Shown: piece by piece, positions 46,459-58,300 of the stretch
How positions within the stretch are numbered: the stretch's first letter is position 1
How the letters are laid out: each line of letters opens with the position of its first letter
NCBI GenBank assembly: GCA_025094145.1
Contig: JALLLS010000038.1
Coordinates: forward strand, 248,001-312,000
DNA: 64,000 nt
Reading direction: 5' to 3'
DNA from: Spinellus fusiger
Lineage: Eukaryota; Mucoromycota; Mucoromycetes; Mucorales; Phycomycetaceae
Notes under the pieces: model-generated
The model's database searches: none
What the model was told of the DNA's origin: nothing
Seen by the model: only the letters and a program-made list of their open reading frames with translations
Translations under genes and position numbers: made by a program

Positions 46459-47056
46459 GATAGACGAAGACTGAGATGTAGAGTGGTAGGAGAAAAAAGA
46501 GAGTCGCTGCTGGAAAGATGAAAAATAGGTGTCTTTTGATTTATAGCGTAGGTAACCAAGTGGACTATAGAAAGACGAGATGAAGAATAGACAGTGGAAT
46601 AATCAGGTAGTGAGTGAGTGGGTGGGTGGTGATATGTAAAGGAAGATGGCAGCTGTGTATATCCAACTCTCTCTAATGAACTCTCTTTCTCTAATGAACT
46701 CACTTTCTATAGCGTAGTGGTGGTGATAAAATAGAACCTACACAATGAAAGGAGGTTCTGAGCATACAACAGGACAGAAGAATGCAATTGGCCTACAGAG
46801 AGTTCTCTTGTGCTATCTACACACCTGTCCTATGGATGGGTTGAACATCCGCCCACAATGGATACGTCATAACTGTATTGCCTGTTTAGGACAGCCTTCT
46901 CTCCTTGTCCCTCTCCAAACTAAGTCCACCTGCCACTTGGACACTCCACTGTCATAAGAAAACACAGAGACAGAGAGACAGAGACAGAGACAGAGAAAAG
47001 AAAAAAGAAAAGAAAAAGTAATGTCCAACCACAACCCCTACAATGTACTCGTAGAA
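46459..47056. other. Divergent promoter spacer between insulinase and YIPF-like genes
   Basis: No gene is supported. A plus frame at 46745-46957 has no family motif. An (AGACAG)n-like run lies near 46967-46995. Confidence 0.5.
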
Positions 47057-48383
47057 ATGGAAGACACTGCTTATAGGCAGGTGAGTCATTAAAGAATAAA
47101 GAAACACCACTGGCCTATCCATGTCTATATAAGAAAGAGAGAAAAAGAGAGTTGACGCTTGATAAACCTGTTCACGCACAGCCCACTACAGTAGAGAGCG
47201 ATGGTCTTGAGTTCCAAGGTGACTATTTGACTTGCTGACTTATTGGACAGAGTGTGTACTATCTACAGTGCTAATAGAAAAAGGGGAATGTTTTCTTATC
47301 CTATAGACTTCCTTGGTCCAGACACCCACCCCATTACGGGAGGTAAAGCATACAAAAGAAAGAGAAAGAAAAAGAAAGAAAGAAAGAAAGAGAAAAGAGA
47401 AAAGAGAGCTCTTTTATTTATAGGTGTATCTATCCACTTTCTATTCTTTGTCCTATACAACAGCCACGCCTCCTCCTCCTCCTTCTTCTTCAGGAAGAAC
47501 ACCACAGTTCTATGAACCACAGCAGCAGAACAGCACTAGAAGCAGCCAACCTATCTGGTCCCTGGATTATTACTCGGCCTTCTTTGATGTCGACACGTCC
47601 CAGGTAAATAAAGGCAGTAGGTGGATGGCACCCGTATAACCAGAAAGGGAGACACTCCTTACAGGTCCTTGAACGGTGCCTCAAGACCCTCTATCCTGTG
47701 GGTGACTTTGCCTCGGAAACACTGCAACATCAGCCAGACATGTATGGGCCATCCTGGATTGCTACCACAGTCGTGTTTCTTGTGTTTGTTTGCTCTTCTC
47801 TTGCTGGATCCCTAGCTGCCTACATTGCAGAGGCAAAGCATGTGTATGATTTCAGACTACTGAGTTATGCTGTGTTTGTTATCTACACGTATACCTTTCT
47901 ATCGCCCTTGCTAATCTGGGGTGCTGCCAAGTACTATGGATGTCAGCCCAGTCTATTTGAGATTGTGAATTACTATGGCTACAGTCTTACGGTGTGGATT
48001 CCAGTATCAGTAAGTGACTGGAGGATAGGGTTGACAAGAAAGAAAGAAAGAAAGAAAGGTGACCAACTGAATGGATAGCTTTTGTGTGTCTTGCCATTTG
48101 ACTATGCACGGTGGGGATTTGTTGCTGCTGGATTCCTACTGACAAGTAAGATCAAATGAACAGTGGGCATCATGGAACTCACCTTGCTACTCTTACCATC
48201 CCAGCCTACTTCCTTGTTAAGAATCTCTACAGTATTATCTCCAGAGCAGATTCAAAGACGTCCAGGATTCTTCTCTTGGCTGTGGTGGGAGCCCATGTCA
48301 TCTTCACTCTGACACTCAAAGTGGCCTTTTACAGCTATGATTTCCCGGTGATGAATGAGCCAGACTTGCCCAAGGACAAATAA
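47057..48383 (+). CDS. Yip1-domain Golgi membrane protein, YIPF1/YIPF2-like
   Basis: Yip1-family proteins reside in Golgi and endosomal membranes and interact with Rab GTPases. Short N-terminal exons join to MEDTAYRQ, PTTVESDGLEFQ, DFLGPDTHPITG and a Pro-rich ATPPPPPSSSG stretch. The conserved part starts at SLDYYSAFFDVDTSQVLERC, then PDMYGPSWIATTVVFLVFVC (helix 1), FVIYTYTFLSPLLIWGAAKY, FEIVNYYGYSLTVWIPVS, LLCVLPFDYARWGFVAAGFL, and TYFLVKNLYSII with a last helix ILLLAVVGAHVIFTLTL. About seven exons and five membrane spans, ending at 48383. The YGPSW and YGYSL motifs are typical. The last internal join (48148 to 48209) was chosen because it alone keeps the family frame. Confidence 0.85.
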
Positions 48384-48666
48384 AAACAAATAAAAAACAA
48401 CAGAGAACATGGCCTGGTGGACAGAAGAATATCAGTGCGTGTCTATCTGTCTATCTGTCTATCTGTCTATAAAGTACAAAGTAATACATTCAGGCATAAA
48501 ACAATAGACACTACCCACCCCACATACACACAGTATAGCATAGCTCATAATAATCAGCCAAGGGCTACTCTCCTACACTGCTACTCTTCCTTTCTCTTAC
48601 TATAAGCCACCTGCCTATCCAACACAAGTTTAAACTGAACATGGAAGAATATAAACACACTGAACA

Positions 48667-50204
48667 ATGTCAACTGCTCCGTCTATTTCTAAAAGACAGC
48701 AAAAGATAAGAGAGAAACAGAAACGCCAGGCTGCAGAGAGAAAGGAGAAGAAAGAAACATACATCAACCAAACACCCTTCCGTCATGTCGAACGTAACTT
48801 CAAGTCTCGAGCGTCCTTACCAGACTTTAGCCATGTCATTGACTTTGACCAAGGACATGACGACCCTACCCAAAGAGAACAGATCATTCCACTGGCACTG
48901 ACAAAGGACCTTCGTGCTCTCTCTTCTCTGTTGGGAGAAACCGACTCTACATGGAATAAGAGGGCCTTGGATGCTTATGGACTCAAAGACGCACCTGGTA
49001 AAGAACAGTAACTAAAGAAGTAGGGAAGAAGAAGCTTATGGACAACAGGCTTTATTTTTATTCCCAATCCCTTCACTCCCCATGCCCAGAGACATCTTGT
49101 CAAGAAGTGTCTGTCACAGTACACACTGCCTCCCAGTACAAATAACCTGGACACACACTACATTGCCCCTATCCATGGCTATTGGCAGCACTATGAACAG
49201 GAGTACCGACAAGAGATACAGCCTACAGACACCCATTACTATGCACAAAGAAGGGCTCATACACTTCCCATGGAGAGCCCCTATGAGGACACTACTTTTC
49301 AAGACACTCCTCAAGACACTCCTCAAGACACTCTTCAAGACACTCCTCAAGACACTCTTCAAGACACTCCTCAAGACACTCCTCAAGACACTCTTCAAGA
49401 CACTCTTCAAGACACTCCCCACAAAGCCTGCTCCACTGATTTCCAGCCTACTCTGGATCAGCCAAAATACGATCCACTGCCAGCCTCCACTGTACCTATT
49501 CTGTCTCCTTGTGAGCTGTTTAGAAGAATGCGATGGACTACCCTGGGCTACCACTATCACTGGCCGACAAAGACGTACCATCTTGATAGAAGATTCCCTG
49601 TTCCTGATGAGATCTCAACTCTTTCTCAGGCAGTGGCTAGGGCAGTAGAGGGTACTTTCTATCATGAGAATGGAGCTACAGTATGGAAGAATGACTATCC
49701 TGGGGACTCCTACAGAGCAGAGGCTGGTGTAGTGAACTACTACCAATACAGGGACACTCTTATGGGACATGTGGATAGAAGTGAATTGAACATGGAGGCA
49801 CCTCTGGTATCTTTAAGGTAAGCATTCTCTTCCTAGGAAATCCATTGTAGAGTGATGCCATTCTTCTTACTCTATGCAAATAAAAAGTCTTGGTCATACA
49901 TGTATCTATCTTTTGGGTGGTGCTAGCCAAGACATTGCACCCATTCCCATCTATCTTCGCAGTGGTGATATTATTGTCATGACTCGAATGTGCCGTCAAT
50001 ACTTTCATGGTAGGGGTGTGTAGATGTATGGGTTTATACATTAACACAATGACATACACAGGTGTGCCTAGAATAATACAAGACACTTTGCCATCCTATT
50101 TATCATCCAAGGAGGCTTGCTCAGATAGTCCCGATTGGAGTCCTTACGGTGCTTACATGGAGACATCCCGCATTAATGTCAATGTCAGACAGGTGTTTTC
50201 ATAA
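48667..50204 (+). CDS. ALKBH1-like Fe(II)/2-oxoglutarate dioxygenase
   Basis: Family of AlkB-type demethylases acting on tRNA m1A and, in some species, DNA. Four exons. The first starts MSTAPSISKRQQKIREK and is basic; it joins at 49002/49034 to GFIFIPNPFTPHAQRHLVKK, the usual ALKBH1 entry. Then come STNNLDTHY, RMRWTTLGYHYHWPTKTY, AEAGVVNYYQYRDTLMGHVD with the iron-binding HVD, LGHTCIYLLGGASQDIAPI, YLRSGDIIVMTRMCRQYFHG with the distal histidine, and SRINVNVRQVF with the 2-oxoglutarate arginine. About 460 residues, longer than animal ALKBH1 because of an internal run of ten four-residue repeats at 49297-49416. The active-site residues are all present. Confidence 0.9.
49297..49416 (+). repeat. 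Coding 12-bp minisatellite, ten [P/L/F]QDT repeats
   Basis: Ten tandem 12-bp units of the type CYTCAAGACACT, in frame within the ALKBH1-like gene. Units vary almost only at the middle base of the first codon (Pro or Leu). The repeat falls between the N-terminal strand and the catalytic core. Confidence 0.95.
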
Positions 50205-50377
50205 GAATAGACTAGAATAGAATAGAATAGGCAGTGGGTCACTGAAATAGGCATGTACTTTCTATACTCATATCAACCATATCAATAAGAATACATATGT
50301 TTATTATTCCTATTGAAGAAAGAAAGAAAAAGATCTTTTATTGAACATGATTATTGTAGAGTATTACAATTGATGAT

Positions 50378-50485
50378 TATTTACTAGGCATTTACTAGGC
50401 ATTTACTAGGCATTTACTAGGCATTTACTATACATTTACTACACACTCACTACACACTCACTACACACTCACTACACATTCACTG
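50378..50485. repeat. 11-bp minisatellite CATTTACTAGG, grading into ACACTCACT repeats
   Basis: Several tandem copies downstream of the ALKBH1-like gene, before the DUF4112 gene. Confidence 0.9.
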
Positions 50486-50731
50486 TATAACCCTTCTCCC
50501 TTGTCATAACAGGTACAAACAATAACGCTGATCTTGGCTTGTAAAACATCATGGGCAACGATACAAACCACTCACTCGACGGTAAGTGAAATAATGACTT
50601 ATAAATTACGTGTGTTTTTTCTTCGCTTTTCCTTTATTTGTATGGAGGAATTCCAATGGTGTATAAATACTTTTGAACTGAATTGCATTGCCTTTTCCTT
50701 TTTTTTTCCTTTTGATTTTTCACATCTTAAA

Positions 50732-51610
50732 ATGATGATGCAGACACTCTTCAAGATGCTTGGCTTGGACAGACAAAGCGAGAAACTGAGATTCAAAGGG
50801 AATGCCAAAATAACCTCTGTTGAGAAAAGATATCTTTATCTACAACAAACCACTCCCCACACACCACTGAAGAACAAAGACAAAGAGCTGGAAAGGATTA
50901 AGAAGATGGCTCAATGGCTTGACCATGCAGTACCAGGATCACCTGTGCCTCTGGGACTTGATTCTCTTTTGGTAAAGACTAAGGACAGTGACAGACTATG
51001 TGTGTATTTGTGCTCATCTTTCCATCTATGGTTATGCCTCCATTTCTTTATCTATAAAGAGCTTTATTCCGTTGATTGGTGGATTCATTGGCTGTCTCTT
51101 TGCCTTTTATCAGGGTAATACAGTCTATTTCTTTATCTATAACGACACACAAACTGATGATGTTCTTATGGTGGTGTTGTTTTTTAGTGTATCTCTCCAC
51201 ACAGTTTGGCATTCCGCTTTGGCTCTTATTTCGCATGATCCTCAATATATGTGTCGGTAAGCAGCAGTCCCATAGAATACAACTGACATCATTTAAATAC
51301 ATATATATCAATATATACAAATATATACAAATATATACAAATATATACCAATATTTATATAAAAGATCTTCTTATTGGAATGATTCCATTGGCTGGGGGC
51401 TTCCTTGATATGTTCTATAAAGCAAATCTATGGAACGCAGAGGCATTGGAGGACTGGCTCAATAACCCAGAACTGACCATTGACCCAGACACAAAAATGC
51501 CAGTAGTCCCTCCTCAGATCAGTTGGCAGCAATTGGTGTTGGACATTCGCGATTATCTCTCTACCTTTTCTCTCCACCCTTTTTATACAGCAAAAACAGC
51601 TCTAGCCTAG
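50732..51610 (+). CDS. DUF4112-domain protein
   Basis: A family of unknown function found in bacteria and fungi. From the ATG at 50732 (first of three in a row): MMMQTLFKMLGLDRQSEKLR, then YLYLQQTTPHTPLKNK, MAQWLDHAVPGSPVPLGLDS. After introns come the paired hydrophobic motifs SFIPLIGGFIGCLFAFYQ, VYLSTQFGIPLWLLFRMILN and LLIGMIPLAGGFLDMFYKAN, then LWNAEALEDWL and a soluble tail ending at 51610. The LDS-IPLIGG and IGMIPLAGGFLD-FKAN pattern is the hallmark of the family. Usual family members have GD where this protein has GG in both motifs. About 220 residues. An upstream ATG at 50551 with an intron is possible but no join keeps the frame. Confidence 0.82.
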
Positions 51611-51744
51611 GCCAGGTTGAAAGAGAAGAGAAGAAAGAGGGTATTGATGTTTTATTGAGAAGAAATGTACAGAAATGCTAAATGAACTACAGAGATAGAT
51701 AAGTGTAGATGTGTAAAATGACATGTAAAGGATATAATAAACAG

Positions 51745-52380
51745 CTACTGATCAAGCATAGGGTTAAGGTTGTCCTCATCACTCACTAGTTGGATAAGAG
51801 CCCCAATAAGATTAGCAATGTCTCCTTCTGACTGCATGTCTATGTAGTTGCGAACTTTTCTCAGTTTGTTAAGGGCCATGCTGGTCTGCTCACTCACTAA
51901 CACTTCCTCTTTGGCCTCACAAATAAGGCGTTGGAGGTGGTGGGGCAGACTATAGACATCCTCTGTAAAGGGTGTTTGTGCCAAATAGGCTCTCATATCA
52001 GGGCAAGTAAATAAACTCAAGAGGTAATTGAATCGAAAGGGTTGATGAGTGAGTATTTCAATGGTTGTGCTATAGCCATAGTCATCTTCCAATCGGGACA
52101 GGGGTGTGGTGTGTGAGTTATTGCCACAAGAGGCAGGACAGCCATCTTCACCATAGACATAGCCATTGTTGTACTGCGAGCAATAGACACATGAACCAGG
52201 GTATACATGGGTGTAGTATTGATGATCCGTGGCGGAAGTACCAAATGAAGTGTGGGGGAAAGCTAGACCAAGTGGCATGTGTGAACGAGTAGGAAAACAA
52301 GTAGGAAAGTAAGTGTGCAAATGAAAAAAAAAAAAAACTTTTTCATCGTCTTCATTTATATGCTTTTCTTGATTCCGCAA
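51745..52380 (-). CDS. Unrecognised protein with a small cysteine cluster
   Basis: Open frame of 211 codons. The first about 35 residues run through a poly-T tract and may be leader or intron; a start at MPLGLAFPHTSFG (about 52278) is more likely. A Cys/Tyr/Gly-rich region follows (GSCVYCSQYNNG, then GCPASCG), then a helical C-terminal half (YLLSLFTCPDMRAYL, LQRLICEAKEEVLVSEQTSM, IANLIGALIQLVSDEDN). The four cysteines could bind a metal. No family is recognised. It is convergent with the DUF4112 gene (134 bp). Confidence 0.55.
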   Translation of the reverse strand: MRNQEKHINEDDEKVFFFFHLHTYFPTCFPTRSHMPLGLAFPHTSFGTSATDHQYYTHVYPGSCVYCSQYNNGYVYGEDGCPASCGNNSHTTPLSRLEDDYGYSTTIEILTHQPFRFNYLLSLFTCPDMRAYLAQTPFTEDVYSLPHHLQRLICEAKEEVLVSEQTSMALNKLRKVRNYIDMQSEGDIANLIGALIQLVSDEDNLNPMLDQ

Positions 52381-55300
52381 GGATTGATTCCTGCATTTTC
52401 CGAATTCATTTCCTGTTTTCAGTAAAAAGTCATTGCCTTTAAGGATTCCGCCTAAGCTAACAAAGTGATATTATGATATGAATTGCTTCTCCGTCTTTTT
52501 CTTTTTCTATTTCTTTTTCTATTTCTATATTAATATAAAGACATATCTGTACTCATCTATGATTGCATTATAATACAACAGACAGAGTAAGGGGAAAAAT
52601 ATATTTTGGTACAAATACGACGACAACAGACATAACTCACAGAAGGGCTTAGAGGTTCATTTGATAGCGGCGACTGTTGCGTGTGTAGATATTCCACAAA
52701 CATTGTAATGTCATTGTTAGATACAATAGAATGGATCAGCTGAAAAAAAATAGTTTTTTTTTATGAATATTCTATACAAGCGTGGGTCATAAAAAGCGGT
52801 GGTTGTGGACACTATTTTATTTATTTATTTATTTAATATTTACTATTTAATATTTACTATCTACTATCTACTATTTACTATTTACTATCTACTATTTACT
52901 ATTTACTATTCTGAAAATGTCCATAAACTGTTGACAAAGTAGTGTTGAGAAAGACTCATGTATCTATTTAAATACTCACCTACTTACCTATACAAACAAA
53001 CAGACACAAACAGACACAAACAACTCCTCACATGTGTTCATTTCAAATGTAGATTTTATGGAGAATACACTATACTAAAAGCAGCTAATGTTCATTTGGA
53101 CATAATGATTAAATGTACTCCCTCTAATAGTACAACTCCTGTCATCAATGCAAATAACCACGGAGGAACTCTAATACTTGGTATTTTGTATTTACACACA
53201 CAAGTCATTATCATATGGCAATCCCAAACATAACTAAAACCCCACTTACTGAAAACATCCATAGGTGTCTGTGACAAGTGTAGATAGGTATGTGTGTGTG
53301 TGTGTGCGTGCGTGTGGGATATCTGCTAGAGAAAGAGAGAGACTTTACCCTTTTAAAAAATAATCACACACTTCCACTCTTTCTTTGCTGTTACGCTCTA
53401 TAATAACTGCCTTTAATGGAGATAGAATAGATTAAACAATAGACACTCGTTGGGGAATACATGGAGGATTCTTCCCTTCTTACAGTATAAGTTGTTGCAT
53501 AAGAAAGCTGTCTTTTTCGATTGACAGTGCTTTAAAAGGCCTATTCTTGTGAATCACTTGTCTGGGACGATGCCTTGAAATGAAAACAAATTATCCTATA
53601 GGTTACAATAATAGACAAAAAAGTAAAAATAATAATATTAAAAGTAGGTAAGATCATTTTCCATGCGTACCCCGCTTTTCTCTGGAGCCACCCAATGGCC
53701 AATATGTAATAATAAATATACCTTTGTGAGGGATATTCGGGTGTGTTTTTTTATCATTTAAATTATGAGTGTTAGTGTTATTATTATTACTATCTTTTTT
53801 ATTACTATCTTTTTTATTACTATTACTATCAAATAAAAGGTATCCACACCTTCAACAATAGATGGTTTTAGAGACAGGTGAATGCTTGTCACTCTGTACT
53901 AAGACTAGGGTCTGCCTACAGAATTGCCTTTACTGTTAAAGAATAAGCAAAGGAATGAGACTTATCTTTGCTATTTCTTTTTACGTGATATCTTTGTGAG
54001 GTAGGACTAGTTATTCACTGAGGCAATTCATTCTGGATTTCTCTCCTATTCTTAAAGACAGCCATCCCAACACTATATTTATAAAAGAAGAGAGTGCAGC
54101 CAATAGAATGAACCACTGGAATGGTTTCTAGTTTTTATAGTTCTACCAAGTATGAGGATGTTGGCATTCTCCACTCTTGTTGACTGAATAAAACTGAATC
54201 TCTGTTCCAAAAAAAAAGAAGACTCCGAAGTTCAGCAGAGAAAGGAGGAGAAAGTTGAGTAGATTCTACTGTCATTCACCAGTGTTACCTCTCACCACTG
54301 ATAAGCATAGTGCACAAGCTATTATGTTACGAGGATGACCGTGCCATTAATATGAGCACACCTTCTGCCTCCAATCTTATATATATTTATATCTATATTA
54401 TGTACTCTCTTCGTGTAGAAAGCAATTAACTTTTCAAGAGGAGTAACAGTGAGGAAACAGTGTGGTACTAATAGAATCAGAACACTTACTCATTCATTAC
54501 AACCGATGCCATACGAATGGAGAGGAGTAGAAAGCCCAAGTAAATAGAAGCAGCTCCACTTATCCACGGAGCTTTATTTTCAGACCCACATTCTAATTAA
54601 ATATTAATAATAAATAATAAATAATAAATAATAAATAATAAATAATAAACACGTTGCTGCACCATCTTACCATTCATTGAACTCATTGTCTTTTGACTGC
54701 AATGTCTTTTGCTCTAGTAACAATAAATAATAAAGTACAACCAACAATTCTGTTAATGGTATGACCAGGGTCTTCTTTGTTTTTATATTTAGAGTTATTA
54801 CCCTTAACCTTGTACTCTTTTCTTTTTAATGCAATCACTTAAAATTACTATCTCTTCTGCTATTATTCGCCATTGAATCAGTGCTCATAGGGATGTTATC
54901 TTTATTGCTATCACTATCACTATCACTACTATTATCATTTACAAGATCAATAGACAGACAGTGGTAGTTCCATTGTTCTTATAAAATAGACATAGTCATT
55001 CTATCTATTTGGCTAGTATCTATAGAACTACTTTGTCTTTGCATTGTGTTTTCTAGGAGAGTACAATCATTGCCCCCTATATTTGCCTCTGCGGATATAG
55101 CTAGGGACAAATAAATGATGTTTTCTGTAACTCTGTCCCTTTTAACACTATTAAGTCTCAGTCATAGCAAAAGCAACTTAATTTTATTCAACTGTCATAC
55201 ATCATAGCACCTGAATCTATATTTATGAATGGTATACCCTTGATGATCATTATCACAAAGAGCATAGAGAGCATAGAGAGCATAGAGATACATACTACAG

Positions 55301-55389
55301 CCTACAGACTGCACTTGTCACTGGATGTGACGGCTAGTTCAAGTGTAGACTATATTTAACAAAAGAAAAAATTAGACGTAGGGCAGATT
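52381..55389. other. 3-kb AT-rich region without a supported gene
   Basis: Contains a TTTA run and 7-bp TTTACTA/TCTACTA minisatellite (52812-52910), a TG run (53291-53313) and an AATAATA minisatellite (54601-54650). Short open frames have no family features. Confidence 0.5.
52812..52910. repeat. TTTA run and 7-bp TTTACTA/TCTACTA minisatellite
   Basis: Roughly ten tandem 7-bp units with C/T variation in the second position, after a run of TTTA. Confidence 0.9.
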
Positions 55390-58300
55390 ATGCACGCACT
55401 TGACAAAGAGACTGTTCGGGCCCTTGAGTCTGGTCAAGTTATTACTGATACTGAGGCTATTGTTAAAGAACTCGTAGAGTAGGTAACAGACACAAAATAG
55501 AATAAAAGACTAATAAAACAAGAAATTCATTGGATGCTCATGCGAAAACCATCAATGTCAAACTACTGCACCATGGCCTTGAGCTTATACAGGCATGAAC
55601 GTCAAGTCATTAGTTTAGTGTTAACACCTATAGGTTCAAGACGATGGTCAAGGGATTTCAGTACAAGACAGACCTCATATGGCCCAGCGCCACTGGACCT
55701 CCAAACTCACTAGTTTTGATGGCCTACAAAGTATTTGTACTTTTGGGTTCAGAGGCAAGTTGTCTGCATTTAGACAGTAGCATGTTGGTTGACGCTTTCA
55801 TTAATTTATAGGAGAAGCATTGCACTCTATTTGTGCTGTAGCTAAACAAATAAGTATAACAACCAAAACAACAAGAGATACAACTGCAAAATGTTATGTG
55901 TGTCATTCTACAGGAGATATCCAAAGGTAAACAGTAGATCAAGTGTAATAATAATAATAAAAGAATCAACCTATTACCCTTTACTTTATAGTGAGAGGAT
56001 TGCAAGTACAATTGCTACGAGTGGAGCCATTGTATCAGTACACCAGCCATTCTATCATTTACCTGTGAGAAAACAGGTAATTGAGGGGATGTATTGATAC
56101 AGATGACACTCCTGCATATGTCAACTGGGCTCAAAACACCATTCTAGATGGCTCAAAAGAACAAGGATGCTATTGCAAAGAGAATACAAGAGTGGATCAT
56201 CTATATTGCTCTCTCCCATCCTTCTGTTAGATTCTCATTTTTATCACTTCATAATAGTGTGGCAGGAAGAGAGAAAACATGGATCAAACCAGCTTCTTCT
56301 CATCTTTTAGAGAATATTACCATGGTGTATGGAAAGCGTCTCACAGACATGCTTAGAGTGCACTCTATTGTAGATGTTTCTACAAAAGGGTGTGATGAAG
56401 ACACCCTTACTATAACATGTGTTCTTCCTCTAGCCAGTGCAGGTAAGCACTTTAGTTTCTCCGTACCTAGCTATGTATCTATGTGTCCATGGACCTTACA
56501 TAAAGAACTAAGAACAAATAATAAAATAAAACAATTCCATGGCTATTTTGTTATTAGAGCCTGCAGTGGTTTATAAAGGAGACAAAGTCTTCATCTATTG
56601 CAATGCAAGACCAATTAAATATGCAAAGTCAGAACTTAAAGAAGTGGTCAATATGATTCGTAAGAGATACAAAGAGGTATCAGGACTTGCCTATGGTAAG
56701 TAGGTATAAGAGACACTATGACACTAAGGTGTATTAGATACAAAACTCCAAACGCCCTTTATGTATGTGGATATACAAACCAATCCAAACCAGTATGATG
56801 GTAGTGTTTTCAATAGACATTACTTTATAAACTCAATAATAAATATAGTCAACATTGAACCCAACAAGACTGCAGTTCTTTTTCATGATCAACCAAGGAT
56901 TATAAAACTGATAGAGGCATTGCTTAATGAATGTTACAAGGTCCCTGAGCAACAGGCTCCATATGACATGTCTAGTTACCAACAAAAAGTTGATACTCAA
57001 AAAGATAGAATCATGTAAGCTACTATTTCAATAGTGTATGTGTATATATTTATACAAATAGATGAAAGATGAATAATACTTTCTTTATATATTTATATAG
57101 AACACAAGCACCAGAAGATTCATCTTTTACATCAAAGATCGAAAACGATGAACAAGTGGTTGATAATACACCTCTTCAGAACAGTCCATGGGAGTTCTCC
57201 ATGTTATCCACCATAAGCTACGACTCAGACGACTCAGTAGATGAACTAGAGTCAGAACCTGGGATAGAGCTTAACGCAATGGAACCAAACCATAGGGTAC
57301 CTACCCTTCTAGATTGGCTAAAGGGCACTCCAGTCGATCGAAAGACCTCCCACTCTATTATTGAAATACAAAAGGCACCTCAACTGATCAAGATAGGTGC
57401 CCATCAAACAAGAGAAACAAGCGTACCACTACCTGAAGAAGACTGGGACATAGGACCCCCTCAACAAGAACCAGACACTCCACAAAGTTATGTGATGTCT
57501 TTAACGATGCTACCAGAAAAGAAGGACAATGAGAAGAGTACTAAGGCTGATTTACCATCTACACAGACACTGAAAGATCAAATGAAACGGAATAGATCGA
57601 ATGACAGTAGAGAGGATGGAATGAAATGCTCTTTAGGAGCACTGGAAGGTCTAGAGTCAAAGCGATCTAAATTACAGGACAGCTTCCCCAACTTCTCAGT
57701 TGTTCCCCCTTCTCGGGATACAACCACACCAGACACACCTTCCCGACCTCCTCTTATTAGTACAACACGCCATCGTGCTATCTCAAGCCTTGTAGGAGAG
57801 CCTGTTCTCCGCAGCACCCTGCATAGTAGTAAAACACTAGGCAGCAAAAGGGTGCTTCATTGGGATTACGATAGTGTCAAAGCCTGCTATCCCCACCGGC
57901 GCCAGAGAGTAGCTCATTTCCGTCAACTTGGCTTGAATGACTATCCTAATATTTCCTTCAACAAAAGAATAGAGAATGGGGCCATGTCAACCCCCACAGG
58001 TTCCCTTGTCCATTGTACACCACTCAACAGTAAGGACCTTGCATTTTATGTGATGTATCAAGAGGTGCCTGGGATGGGGCAGTATGTAGAACAATTAGGT
58101 GTGATTGATCTACAGAGGTATGCGATCATAACCAACATGCCAAAAGTACTAATAATAGACGAATACATTGACAGAGCACATATCATCAAAAAATTCAAGT
58201 ATCTTATGGAGAATTGTAGAGTTGTTGGCAAGACACTACTAGATGAGCCAGTCTCTTTAGAACAAAGGTATGGACTCTTCTTCATACTATTGATGGAAGA

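Noticed and set aside
46745..46957. 70-codon frame between insulinase and YIPF-like genes
   Set aside because: No motif and position within a divergent promoter spacer.
49114..49581. 155-codon minus-strand frame with repeated SVLK/SVLR units
   Set aside because: It is the antisense shadow of the coding minisatellite in the ALKBH1-like gene.
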